Source: Melitaea cinxia (lineage: Eukaryota > Arthropoda > Insecta > Lepidoptera > Nymphalidae). From it: a stretch of 64,000 bases of DNA. Below the pieces are notes generated by a model. The model worked only from the letters and a program-made list of their open reading frames with translations. It ran no database searches and was not told the origin of the DNA. This document shows positions 54,230 to 64,000 of the stretch, in pieces. Location of the stretch: positions 496,001 through 560,000 of the forward strand of contig NC_059398.1 of NCBI RefSeq assembly GCF_905220565.1. The letters are read 5' to 3'. Every line of letters begins with the position of its first letter. The first letter of the stretch is position 1. A program made the position numbers and the translations under genes.

Positions 54230-54520
54230 GTTGATCGACTACTAGGCTAAGGCTACCACAACGCATCACAGCGGGTTAGCAGATAAAATTTTTCCATGCC
54301 AAGAGTAACAATTACTATCATGTGTTCCTATGTAATAACGACCGGAATCACAAAGATTTTACAGCCTTTTTGAGGCATTTCGGGAACGTAAGACAGAGAA
54401 GAAATTGAAGGACAGAAGAAGGACAACCAGATCAGAAACATACCACGCGCGGGAATTAAACCAGCGACTGCTGGCGTTAAACCGTCTTCTTGCATCACTA
54501 CACAAGATCCCCCGTAATAC
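54230..54520 (-). repeat. Degenerate tRNA-headed SINE, C-like
   Basis: In reverse, TTGTGTAGTGATGCAAG resembles an A box and GCTGGTTTAATTCCCGC is a B box. TATCATGTGTTCC and ACAACGCATCACAGCGGG resemble the C body. Confidence 0.45.
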
Positions 54521-55105
54521 ATACATCAAAAGCTACATCATAGGTCTAATTGAAATATCAGAGTTACATTTTGTGAAAACTGATAAGCTTTGGCACACAA
54601 AACAGCCGACACCTACGATAATAAGAAAAAATAATCTCTGGCGAACAAAAACAAATGAACAAAAAACCTTAAAACAATCTTTGATATATTAATTATAAGC
54701 CTCTTACGTATTTATAATATATATTTTTCATTATTAAATTTTTATAATTACAACATTGGAATGTTTTCTAAATAGCCCTCAATTTACCAGAAAAGGTTTC
54801 TTTAAAGGTCAGTTGACCTTAAGATTAATTATACAAAATATCAACGAACTTCTAGACAATGTCATCCCTTTTACCTTTGAAGTGGCCTAAACTTACAAAT
54901 GTGCATCGAGTTAACAATGCGGATCCGGCTCTTTCACACTCCTTTATAAATACTTTGTTTACTGTGTACTAGTATTTATTACATACCAGCACAGATTAAA
55001 AATAGTGTCCTGTGTTACGAGCTGTCAAACGCGTAAAACTTCAATAACCGTTATGCTAATAGAACGTTCTAGTTTAATAATGCTCAATTTTCTTTACTTT
55101 TCATC
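54521..55105. other. Unannotated AT-rich DNA
   Basis: A 95-codon frame at 54,405-54,692 starts in the SINE remnant and is not supported. Confidence 0.45.
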
Positions 55106-55351
55106 TAGCCCGTTAGCGCAGTTTGAAGTGGCCCTGCTTTCTGTGCGTTGCGGGTTCGATTCCCGCCTGAGTCTGGGTGTAATATAATATGTGTATTTAT
55201 ATATTTATATATGTATTATTTCTATGAATATTTATCATATATATATATATATAGTTATAACAGTCGGCTGTTACCTGTAACAAGCATTAAGTTGCTTACC
55301 ATAGTAACAGAAGATCATGTGTGTATGTTATATGATATTTATTTATATATA
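55106..55351 (+). repeat. SINE D, near full length
   Basis: Head with TTAGCGCAGTTTG and GGGTTCGATTCCCGC. A (TA)n run at 55,230-55,252 replaces part of the body; then CTGTTACCTGTAACAAGC and TTTA repeats. Confidence 0.85.
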
Positions 55352-55375
55352 TTAATTTATTTATTCATCTCAAAC

Positions 55376-55475
55376 AAACATTCTTCAAAGCATCCTCCAT
55401 CCTATCCGCAACTGCCAGTGCAACAGCCACATATCAGTGCTGTGACCGCTGCGCCAAGGGGTTGTCATACCGAAG
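55376..55475 (-). repeat. SINE C2 head
   Basis: The plus strand ends AGTGCTGTGACCGCTGCGC and CAAGGGGTTGTCA, the reverse of the C2 head. Little of the body is left. Confidence 0.6.
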
Positions 55476-56152
55476 CACCTTATAAGTTGTTAATTATTTC
55501 TATTTAGTATATCACAGATCCCTCTCACTTATTATCATCAAACTGAATACCTCTCAATTTAGGATCCGGTTTTATGAATTACCTAAAAATTCTTTAGATC
55601 TTAAGAAACTTTTAATGACTTTCAAGAAATAAATTGAAAAGTACACAAACATCAAACATTCAATTTATTTCCAAAGGTTTTCCACGAGTTCAGTAATGTC
55701 AAAGAATAGTCACGCATTTATGTTTTACTTCGTGATAAATGGAAAATTTACATTACGGTTCAAAGGAATCGCACATTGATTACCGCCGCGACTTCCCCTT
55801 TTGAGAATATAGGCACAGTCTGGACTAATGATTTGATGCTATTTTTTTCGTGTAAATATATAAAATATTTATTTTAAAATAGATTGAATTACTGAGATCA
55901 TAAATATAAGAAAAAAAATGTGTTATTTGTAAAGTATCTATTAATTTCAAATATAATGAGTTGTTTTATAATATACTAACTGTAACCTGCGCGCGTTGCT
56001 ACGCTTTTTTTTGTTTTTTTGGTCGTACACACTCAGAAACCTTTGTGGGCTCATGCACAACACTTTGCTGAAGATCATGACATGATCAAATGCATACTTT
56101 ACGATTCTATAAAGGACATATAGACAAACATTGATTTTTATATGTATAGATT
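55476..56152. other. Unannotated AT-rich DNA
   Basis: Nothing recognised. CTGCGCGCGTTGCTACGC near 55,986 may be a worn repeat end. Confidence 0.4.
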
Positions 56153-56225
56153 ACTACACACCAACTGATGCTCTCGAAGACAGACGAAACAATAACTCCA
56201 CAGTTACTATTTTAATTAAATGTAA
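56153..56225 (+). repeat. Family F 3' fragment
   Basis: CCAACTGATGCTCTCGAAGAC and ACTCCACAGTTACTATTTT match the second half of F with changes. Confidence 0.4.
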
Positions 56226-56277
56226 CGCATTGGAACCGTCACTACGAAACTCTCACGCATCTTTATTAGTTAAACAG

Positions 56278-56520
56278 TTTTTAACCGACTTCCAAAAAAG
56301 GAGAAGGTTCTCAATTCGACTGTATTTTTTATGTATGTGACATCAGAACTTTTGATTGGGTGGACCGATTTCGACAAAGTTTTTTTTAATCGAAAGGTGG
56401 TGTGTGTCATTTGGTTCCATTTAAATTTATTTGAGATCTAACAAGTACTTTTTGAGTTATATCTAATAATGCGTTTTTACTTGACGCTTTTTTCTTCGAC
56501 CTACGTTGTATTACTTGTCA
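56278..56520 (+). repeat. Element E, module 1 only
   Basis: It starts TTTTTAACCGACTTCCAAAA and runs through GGTGGACCGATTTCGAC and GAGATCTAACAAGTAC to CCTACGTTGTATTACTTGTC. Module 2 and the other terminus are absent. Confidence 0.8.
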
Positions 56521-57307
56521 ACTTTAAACAATACTTTATTTAATTAACTAAACATATAACTTGCTTTAAGGTAAAATATAAGGTCGATTCTATAAAGTCG
56601 ATAATTTGGTATTAACTATTTATGCACATACTCTGTAACAATCAAAAATTATATATTTATAAAATTAACAAAGCGAAAATTCAAATCTGACGGGCAAGAC
56701 TCGAGACATTCGAGTCTACTATAGCTATAATTCCATTACCAATATTTTGTAAGGAATTTTAAAATAATTATTTAAATTTATCAATTACCCTATAACTATC
56801 TTTCTGGATGTATTCAAGTTATCAGCTTCGGAATATATCAGAAATACGAAATCCTACCTTAAGGTAAACAGTGCATTTAAACACAAATATTAATAAACCA
56901 ATCCGCAGTCTAGACAAACTTTGCTAGATCTTTGCGGTCCGGAGACAAAGATTAAAACTCAATAACGTTGTGTGTACCTGAGATTTACCTGGATTATGGT
57001 GCATTTTCTGGAAGACCATGTTCGATTCATAAGTCTGATGACTCGATTCAATAATTATTGAATCAGACTTTTTAATTCCTGAGATTTTATTTATTAAAGT
57101 CTTTTCGAATACAATAAAACTCGGGTGGTTTTACCCGCTTCGAGCTTTATGATTGGAAGTCATATAGTGATATGTTATACAGTTATATATTATATATCTT
57201 GTTTAACGAAATTAACATTTTCTTGCATCATATAAAAACGAAATAATGTCGTTACCTTTATAATTAAAAAAGTTTTTCTTAATTATCAATAGAATAAGAA
57301 TTATAAT
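56521..57307. other. Unannotated AT-rich DNA
   Basis: Holds the palindrome listed at 57,032-57,069. Nothing else recognised. Confidence 0.5.
57032..57069. repeat. Palindrome with interrupted outer arms
   Basis: GATTCAATAATTATTGAATC (57,045-57,064) is a perfect 20-bp palindrome. It is extended by AGTCTGA on the left (57,032-57,038) and TCAGACT on the right, with TGACTC inserted on the left. Confidence 0.85.
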
Positions 57308-57637
57308 GCTGCGTGATTACGGCATCAAAGAATATAGCTACCCCCTATCTTCCCGTTGGTGTTGTAAGAGGCGACTAAGGGATAACAAAGTTCCACTACC
57401 ACCTTGGAACTTATAAAGCCGACCGATGGCGGGATAACCATCTAACTGCTGGCTTTAAAATACACAGGGCGAAGATGGCCAGCAGCGTCTTCGGTGCGAC
57501 AAAGCCAGCCCTGCGGTCACCAACCCGCCTGCCCAGCGTGGTGACTATGGGCAAAACACATGAGTTCACACCATTTTTGGCGTGAACTTATGGAGGCTTA
57601 TGTCCAGTAGTGGACTGCGAAAGGCTGCTGTGATGAA
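57308..57637 (+). repeat. RTE-derived element B, full length
   Basis: From GCTGCGTGATTACGGC to GGCTTATGTCCAGTAGTGG and GGCTGCTGTGATGA. The microsatellite tail is short. Confidence 0.9.
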
Positions 57638-58650
57638 TTATTTTCAATTTTTTTTACCTAAACGATTTTTGTAACTACAGGTACATAATGATTTATTGGT
57701 ACTAAATATAAATGAATAAAAATAAAATAAAATTATTTACAAACAAACTAATATCGTAAGAGATAAATTAAATTTGATCGCTTTATTCATTTCGTATAAA
57801 AATATTTATATAAAGATATATAGATACATAATAATAGATACATAAAAATAGATAGATATTATAATAGATAATAGAACTAGTGTTAGTAACAAATATCAAA
57901 ACAGCTGCTAGAGGCAGAGCTGTGAAATATAGTAGTCTAGCCGCCAGACGCTAACAAATGGTTAAGCGTCTGTAAACGGACATGACCTTCAGCGCTTTGT
58001 TTTAGATTTTCGCGGGCAAAGGCAAAGTCAGAAAAAAACCGTGTTGTGTCGTGGGACACCAGATACTAGATAGGAACGAAGCTCCTTATTATAAAATATT
58101 AATTTCAAGTTCTATTCGAGGTGTAAAGAAAATAATTTATTATGTATTCATTTTTTATTATGATTTTTTTATCGATAAAAATAAAATAACTGCTTTAAAA
58201 AATTATCCTACCACCTTTATTTTATTTGCAATGATTTATAAAATGTATAATAATTATCGAATGATATAATAATAATAGCAAATTGCAATAATAATAACAG
58301 TTATCACTTAGACTGTACATTAGACACTGTATAGCGATCATAAATAGAGTATACATAAAAATCTTATGCTTTTTTTTTAACATTACGGACGTTTTTTCCG
58401 GGCTAGTGTACACCTCCGCAACGCGCAAAAAAAATATACAAAATCGAAATTCGAGAAAAATTCAAGAGTGAAAATTTCATAATTAAAATCTCTGAATCGT
58501 CGTTTTATAAGTATAATTAACATTACCTACATTAGTTTTAAATAAGTAAATAAGTTTATTTTTTTTTTCATTTTATTAAAAAGTTATGGCACAATATGTA
58601 TATATACATTCTAATATAATATTTATTAATGTTTTTTAACATTTTTTTTT
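57638..58650. other. Unannotated AT-rich DNA
   Basis: 57,780-57,900 has ATAGATA-type runs. Frames of 72 and 68 codons near 58,050-58,430 have no recognisable content. Confidence 0.45.
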
Positions 58651-58850
58651 AATAAATATCTACCCAATACACACACGGTCGTCTGTTCCTAAAGTAAGCA
58701 ACTTAATGCTTGTGTTATAGGTAACAGCCGACTGGTATAGCTACTTTTTTTTTTCAATAAACAAACTTACACTCAGACTCGAGGTAGTAATCGAACCCAC
58801 AACCCTCGGAGCAGAAAGCAGGGTCACTACAAACTGCGCCAACGGGCTAG
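58651..58850 (-). repeat. SINE D, near full length
   Basis: In reverse: head with TGGCGCAGTTTGTAGTGAC (A box) and GGTTCGATTAC (B box), then CTGTTACCTATAACACAAGC, and an AT-rich end. Confidence 0.85.
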
Positions 58851-59235
58851 AAAAACTTTCAACACCGTTTTAATTTATTTATACCATTTTATTTTGATAC
58901 AGTACACCTACTAAATTCTTTTTTTTTTCAGTTTCCATCCAAAGGTTGGCTGAAAGAAATTAATTGCTTCATATCTTTGTGTCTATTCTAATCTCTAAAA
59001 ATATAATTATATAACAATAAACCTAAATTAACATTTAATTCATAAAACTGCAATTTACCTGCTACTGGAGATACACAGCTCTAGCATTTGGAAGCTCGCC
59101 AACATTATAGAAGTACAAATAAGCCTCAAGCTTGAATTTCTTACAGTTAAATTCAGCTTTAATGTATACAAAAAGTATATCAGGTGCTAGTGTTAAAGCG
59201 TTATAATAACGTTAAATAGAACATTTTCTGCTTAC
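58851..59235. other. Unannotated AT-rich DNA
   Basis: Nothing recognised. Confidence 0.5.
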
Positions 59236-59246
59236 TAAGCATGATA

Positions 59247-59577
59247 TCGCCGCGCATATGAAGCCGCGTTGGCGCAACGGTCACAGTCATGGATTGTGCT
59301 GGTTGCGCTGGCGGTTGCAGGTTCGATCCCCGCACATGACAAACATTTGTATTAGCTATACAGGTGTTTGTCGTAGTCTAGGTGTTTGTGCAATCCTTTT
59401 GGGTCTCCCCACCGTGCCTCAGAGCTCAGAGCACGTTAAGCCGTCGGTCCCGGTTGTAATATATCCGCCAACCCGCATTGGAGCAGCGTGGTGGATTAAG
59501 CTCTGATCCTTCTCCTACATGGCGAAAAAGGCCTATGCCCAGTAGTGGGATATTACAGGCTGAAGCGTAAGCATGAT
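59247..59577 (+). repeat. SINE C, nearly complete, with 11-bp target duplication
   Basis: TAAGCATGATA lies on both sides (59,236-59,246 and 59,578-59,588). The head has TTGGCGCAACGGTCAC (A box) and GCAGGTTCGATCCCCGC (B box). A deletion removes the ATCATGTACACCTGATAGCG part of the body. The tail ends GGATATTACAGGCTGAAGCG. Confidence 0.9.
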
Positions 59578-59588
59578 AATACTAGATT

Positions 59589-60118
59589 ATACTGTTTATT
59601 GCCTACTGCTTTTGGTTAGGGGGTTGAGGGAAATGTAGCTTATCGTGAATTATTCGCGATCTAAGTATTAAAATTGGAAAAAAAATATTTAGATCACTTC
59701 TTATGATATTAGATAGTGTGTCTCTTTACTCTTTAAAAGCTCAAGCGTAAACTTAAATACTCCATTCGAAAAAGTAACAAAAAGCTAAAATAAGCTTCAA
59801 ATGGTAAAAAATATCATCAATGAATCAGTCTTTGATTTAAAAAAAGAAAAGTCAAAACTGGTACACCTATTAACTACGATTACTGATAATTAAGTTATCA
59901 GGTAAAACATGGAAAAATACAATTGAATTGAAAACGTCCTCCTATTTGAAGAGATGGAAAAGATGAATGAAAATTAATTGCACAAAACCAAAAAAACCTG
60001 AACCGTTCTCATTTGCTACTTCTTGTTGACATCCCTAGAAAACATTTCGGTAGTGGAGTGTATATGTAATTTGATAAGTAGGTAAATATATAAGAAAGTT
60101 TTTTTCTAAAAATGTTGT
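59589..60118. other. Unannotated DNA with a weak E remnant
   Basis: 59,845-59,960 (CAAAACTGGTACACCTATTA and GAAAACGTCCTCCTATTTG) looks like a worn, minus-strand E end. Confidence 0.4.
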
Positions 60119-60380
60119 TTTTAACCGACTTCAAAAAAGGAGGAGGTGACTCAATTCGACCGTATAAACATAATGTATGTTCTGGGACAACTTCGTCGTT
60201 TATGAACCGATTTTGATAATTCTTCTTGATGGGAATCCCAGAGGAATCGAGGGAAATCCTCGAAAATCGTAGTGACGACTAGTGCATTTGTTAATTTTTT
60301 TTCATCTACTTACGTTGTATTACTTGTCGATGTAATTGAAGTTGAAGTTTTTTTTTCCTTTGCTAGCAAACACAATTATT
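60119..60380 (+). repeat. Element E, short variant
   Basis: Both termini are present: TTTTTAACCGACTTCAAAAA and TTGAAG, a T run, GCTAGCAAACACAATTATT. The body is the TCTGGGACAACTTCGTCG module only, with CATCTACTTACGTTGTATTAC. Confidence 0.8.
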
Positions 60381-60730
60381 TCCACACCAGACTACTTCAC
60401 ATTCAACTATAAGCTATTGTCATTTTAAAAATGACATTCAAGTCACATTTTACATTCATACTTTCGATATAATAAATGAAATTTTATCCGAAAATACTTT
60501 CACAGCAATAAAATTTGCCAAGTTAACGGTAGCAGTTTTCATTATTCGCTAAAGATAGGAAACGTTTTCGAACTACCCTCGAAGCGACTATCCAGTAATT
60601 GCTTTTCCCAACCGATAAATAAATGTACAAAAACGAAATTATGCTGTTAATTGTTCATTCTTTTGTTCTCGTATTCCCTTCGGCTGAATACGTGTTGCTA
60701 GGACGGTCATTTCTATAATCTGTAACCCAA

Positions 60731-60895
60731 GTGGAAGACCGCTCTAGATTTGTGGCACATGCCGTGCCCTTGCAAACCTGATGTCGCGGTTTCGATTCCC
60801 GCTTGAAATGAATATTTGTATTTACGCAAATATTTCTTTGTGCTCTGGGTATTGTCCTTGTGGACCGTGCATCCGAGAACACGTTAAGCTGCGCC
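60731..60895 (+). repeat. tRNA-headed SINE C3, 3' truncated
   Basis: CGCGGTTTCGATTCCCGC (B box) and a weak A box (GTGGAAGACCG region), then ATATTTGTATTTACGCAAAT and GAGAACACGTTAAGCTG. It ends before the C-type tail. Confidence 0.65.
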
Positions 60896-60897
60896 TA

Positions 60898-60945
60898 ACT
60901 AACGCCAACCTACAATGGCAATCTTACGTAGGTCGTCGGTAGCTT
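60898..60945 (-). repeat. RTE LINE fragment
   Basis: ATCTTACGTAGGTCGTCGGT is the reverse of the RTE segment encoding TDDLRKI at 39,338-39,481. Confidence 0.5.
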
Positions 60946-61174
60946 TCTATTCAAATATAATAATAATATCGCTGTAATATGAGTTTTCATTAAATAAAAA
61001 TGAAATAATTTTTACCCTTAAAGGAGGTGCTACAGTCAAATGCGGATATTTTTATGTACTTTCAAATAGTCTAAGACAATTCGCTCGTTATAAGTAAGTT
61101 GTATCGTCTTTCGTTTTCTTATACTTTATTGTGTATCATAGCTACATTGAACTAAGTTTTAAGACAGTTATTAA

Positions 61175-61801
61175 TTAAATAAGGCTATAATAGTAAATGG
61201 AACACCGATAGAGTATGTGGACAGTTATGTGTACCTTGGGAAACAAATCTCATTCAAGAAATCGCGACATGAAGACGAAATAGAGCGTCGTATCAACATA
61301 ACTTGGTGGAAATACTGGAGCTTCAAAGAAATCCTAAAATCAAAACTTCCATTAAAACTGAAAAAGAAAGTTGTAGATTCCTGTCTGTTACCATGTCCGT
61401 CATATGGAGCACAGACTTGGGTTTTCCATGAGAGAACTAAACGCAAAATTCGTTTATGTCAGCGTGCTATAGAAAGAAGTATGCTAGGAATTAAGCTTAG
61501 CGATAGAATCAAGAGCGAAGATATTCGTAAGAAAACAAAATTAATAAACGCAGAATGTCACGCACAACAGCTCAAATGGAGATGGGCTTGTCACATCGCC
61601 CGTAGTACAGACAAGAGATGGACTAAACGAGTCACTAAATGGAAGGGACCCAGTGGAAAAAGGAACAGAGGAAGACCTAAAGATCGATGGGTCGATGAAA
61701 TTAAAAACATAGCCGGTGAAGACTGGATGACGAAGGCGGCCAATCGAAAAATATGGAAACAGTTGGAGGAGGCATATATCCAGAGAGGAGCCATGCCCTA
61801 A
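61175..61801 (+). pseudogene. RTE-clade LINE endonuclease/reverse transcriptase, C-terminal 208 codons
   Basis: The largest supported frame in the window, open from after a stop at 61,172 to TAA. It reads VNGTPIEYVDSYVYLGKQIS, KLPLKLKKKVVDSCLLPCPS, RAIERSMLGIKLSDRIKSED, LKWRWACHIARSTDKRWTK and GKRNRGRPKDRWVDEIKNIA, and finishes LEEAYIQRGAMP. These are the RTE segments that follow the polymerase core (VDxYVYLG, AMERxMLGVxLxDRIRxExIR, KWxWAGHIAR, GRPxxRWxDD). The endonuclease and catalytic domains are missing, as in 5'-truncated RTE copies. No frame breaks are seen. The 3' tail carries AATAAA (61,860) and (TTA)n (61,873-61,915). It ends differently from the EAYVQQWTAIG group, so two RTE subfamilies are present. 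Confidence 0.85.
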
Positions 61802-61871
61802 AGACACCTTTTTGTGTTTTTTGTTATTTTTTACTTGAACCCAATGTAATGTGCATGGAAATAAAAAAGGC

Positions 61872-61916
<45 letters not shown>

Positions 61917-61923
61917 TAAATAA

Positions 61924-62068
61924 TTTATACTAATATTATAAAGATAAAAAGTTTGTTTGTTTAAATGCGCTGTCGGGAAAAATTCTTTTTGTCTTGGAAA
62001 GCCCATTTATCGAGAAAGGCTATTTCTTGTCCTTAAATTAACGCGTGTAAACAGCGGGGCACTTCTAG
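61924..62068 (+). mobile_element. Short Helitron (type 2)
   Basis: It starts TTTATACTAATATTATAAAG (TT for the usual TC) and ends CAGCGGGGCACTTCTAG, followed by T. It abuts the (TTA)n tail of the LINE, about 145 bp long. Confidence 0.7.
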
Positions 62069-62364
62069 TGTAGTACAAGGCTTAAAGGGCTCCTTTTAAG
62101 TGTAAAAATTATTTCGTAAAAAGTTTTTTCTTGAAATAATTTATATTTTAAAGCCATTTTGCGTTTCTGTAACTAATGACTTTATCTTTAATCACGCCAA
62201 GACATAAATCAAGTAATAAATTTTACCGCTTTAAAAAATTACATGAAGATTATAAAAAAAATACATTTTTCGCGTTTTACTCCGAACAAAAACCTACATA
62301 ATTGTAATCCTAAGACTTCGCTATCATGTTTACATTTTACTTCTAATACTCTTCTAATACTCTT
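62069..62364. other. Unannotated AT-rich DNA
   Basis: Nothing recognised. CTTCTAATACT is duplicated just before the SINE. Confidence 0.5.
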
Positions 62365-62707
62365 GACGCCGCGTTGGCGCAACGGTCACAGCCATGGATT
62401 GTACCTGTTGCGCTGGCGGTTGCGGGTTCAATCCCTGCACATGACAAGCATTTGTATTGGCCATGCAGGTGTTTGCCGTGGTCAGGTTGTTTGTGCAGTC
62501 CTTGTGGGTCTCCCCACTGTGCATCGGAGAGCACGTTAAGCCGTCGGTCTCGGTTGTTATCATGTAAACCTGATAGCGATCGTTACTCGTGATAGGGAAT
62601 ATATCCGCCAACCCGCATTCGAGCAGCGTGGTGGATTAAGCTCTGATCCTTCTCATACATGGGGAAAGAGGCGTATAGAGAGTAGTGGGATATTACAGGC
62701 TGAAGCG
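62365..62707 (+). repeat. SINE C, complete (343 bp), with 6-bp target duplication
   Basis: ACTCTT lies on both sides (62,359-62,364 and 62,708-62,713). The A box TGGCGCAACGG is at 62,375-62,385 and the B box GGTTCAATCC at 62,425-62,434. The body and the LINE-like tail (GGGATATTACAGGCTGAAGCG) are all present. It is the reference copy for C in the window. There is no poly(A), so mobilisation by a LINE with the same 3' end is likely. Confidence 0.92.
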
Positions 62708-62790
62708 ACTCTTCTACCATATCTTATTGTTAGCGATAAGAAAATCTATGGATATTAGTATTGGTTTGTTAAAGTGATGTATTTACTGGT

Positions 62791-63019
62791 GTAAGGTTCA
62801 GCAGGAAATATCTTGCTCAAAATCTGGAACAGCCCGACTGGGGAAATATCTTGACCTTACAGAAGATCACAGCTAAATAATACTGCTTTCAAGCAGTGTC
62901 GTTTTGTGGTGAGTAAAGACCAGAGCAAGTAAGGTCCGTGGTAGGGTCGGTAAGGCGCTTGAGATGCTTCTGGTGTTGCAGCCGTCTATAGGCTACGGTA
63001 AAAACTTGCCATCAGGTGG
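62791..63019 (+). repeat. Retroposon A, near full length
   Basis: From GTTCAGCAGGAAATATCTTG to GGTAAAAACTTGCCATCAGG. It stops before the terminal A run and directly abuts a transposase remnant. Confidence 0.8.
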
Positions 63020-63021
63020 AT

Positions 63022-63428
63022 ACCCCACAACCTGTATTATAGCTTTATGAGCTCACTCGGTTGTGGTTGATTTGCATATACTTGGAACTTCAAGAAAATT
63101 CATGAGAAAAAGCCTTGTAGTGTCAAATCGCAGGATCTTATGACAATTCAATCCCACCTGCGAAAATAGTCTTACCCTATTATCGTTCATCCAGGATGTC
63201 AAATGTGGTGTACGCTGTGTGAATTAATTGGATCTTGCACGGGTTTGCACCAATGATCAGACGCGAAATTTTCCAAGTTAAGGTCTTTGAAAGCCTTTGA
63301 GTCCTCATGCACGCCACGCACGCAACACACCGTTTTTCGCCGATTTTTCTGACCGTCGTCTCAAATTTAACCACTAAACGTTGAAACGTCGGATGTGTAG
63401 TGTTGGCCGTGACAAGCGTAAAATGCAT
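63022..63428 (-). pseudogene. Decayed mariner-type (DDE) transposase
   Basis: On the minus strand an 82-codon frame (63,428-63,180) contains HPTFQRLVVKFETTVRKIGE, ACMRTQRLSKTL and IIGANPCKIQLIH. This resembles the helix-turn-helix half of insect mariner-like transposases (RLV-KFxxTG, VRTxEN, hPyKIQL). After a stop and a frame change, about 63,140-63,030 reads RSCDLTLQGFF, a stop, then IFLKFQVYANQPQPSELIKL. That parallels the catalytic-domain end RSCDLTPLDFFLWGYLK and VYANKPQTIxEL. The middle of the gene is deleted, and several stops and lost residues show it is inactive. The 3' end is cut by retroposon A. Confidence 0.6.
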
Positions 63429-64000
63429 CTAATACACATAACGTTTGCACTAACGAACACTCCTTTCATATTAAAATTTTCCTATTTTGTCGTGCTGTTT
63501 GACTGCGTAACTTTCCATTGTGATTTGGCATAAGTAACTGAATACTAAAAAAAGACTAATCGGCCCCCATTACCTACCAAAAACTATCCGCGCTTATTGA
63601 AAAACATTGGTTACTATTTTTATTCCTTAAGATGTATACCAGTTCTGTTACATACTCTACGACATTCTAAAATAAAATAATATACATCGCAAACAAGACT
63701 TTTTTGTACAACAATTATGTAAATATTAAAAATTAATTCAAGAAATGTCAGTATACTATTTTATTATCAAATTTCACGCAAACGAATTGCCAGAAACAGT
63801 TTGTTTTACGAACACAGTCGCTTTGTTAAATAATTAATATTCGAAGAAACGTCTAAATAAATATATCGTTTTAACTGTAAACAACTGCAATTAACTTATT
63901 AAATTACTTTTGTTTTATTAAAACGCGCTTTCGGATAATTTAAATAGGTTATATAAAAATATATTTTCGTACAAAGAAAATTTAGATATGTTAATTAGCT
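63429..64000. other. Unannotated AT-rich DNA to the window edge
   Basis: The first ~60 bp may belong to the transposase 5' region. Nothing else recognised. Confidence 0.45.

Noticed and set aside
54405..54692. 95-codon basic frame
   Set aside because: Its first third is a degenerate SINE head; the remainder is K/N/I-rich as expected from AT-rich DNA.
61824..62006. Asparagine-run frame on the minus strand
   Set aside because: It is the translation of the (TTA)n microsatellite at the LINE tail.

Overview
The window looks like a gene-poor, AT-rich stretch of a lepidopteran (probably butterfly) nuclear genome. I find no host exon chain, no bacterial-style operon and no CRISPR array. The assignment to Lepidoptera is an inference. 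It rests on the repeat content: tRNA-headed SINEs whose tails resemble LINE 3' ends, 3' ends of RTE-clade non-LTR retrotransposons whose reading frame ends in EAYVQQWTAIG, short Helitrons that insert between A and T and end in CTAG, and a repeat bounded by an AACCGACTTC-like sequence. All of these are familiar from Lepidoptera, but I could not compare them with a library.

I use these working family names. T is a tRNA-like SINE (three copies). A is a poly(A)-tailed retroposon containing the segment around CAGCCCGACTGGGG (about 18 copies). B is a short derivative of an RTE LINE that ends at the RTE stop codon and an (ATG)n tail (about 13 copies). C, C2 and C3 are related tRNA-headed SINEs. D is a second tRNA-headed SINE with a TTTA-rich body. 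E is a ~610-bp element made of two diverged modules. F, G and H are minor repeats. Helitrons occur in two end types (TCTATACAAATA and TCTATACTAATA).

Layout. 0-3.3 kb: an inverted T pair, an A copy, a Helitron interrupted by two other repeats, and an E copy split by a SINE. 4-13 kb: A, B, C and RTE pieces. 13-19 kb: sparse, with D, E and C3 copies. 19-24.5 kb: B, C and A copies, then a 270-bp tandem array and a clean Helitron. 25-31.8 kb: T, H, B, C, F and Helitron copies, including a head-to-head Helitron junction and a T fragment in the loop of a 39-bp inverted repeat. 32-38 kb: sparse. 38-42 kb: a D copy, an orphan 128-codon reading frame, an RTE frame end, and an E copy split by a 1.58-kb insertion that contains a 740-bp long-inverted-repeat element and five ~118-bp tandem units carrying YY1/Pho-like motifs. 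42.4 kb: a LINE reverse-transcriptase C-terminus. 46.5 kb: a GC-rich R1-like LINE end. 48.8 kb: a full-length E. 49-60 kb: mixed SINE, B, Helitron and E copies. 61.2-62.7 kb: the largest open frame (RTE LINE C-terminus), a Helitron and a complete SINE C with target duplication. 63.0-63.4 kb: a decayed mariner-type transposase on the minus strand.

Nothing here appears to work together as a host pathway. The coding pieces are all transposon remnants. The non-autonomous repeats share 3' ends with LINE fragments in the same window, so the RTE LINE is the plausible mobiliser of family B. Coordinates of repeat ends are good to roughly 5-15 bp, because they were set by eye from comparison between copies.
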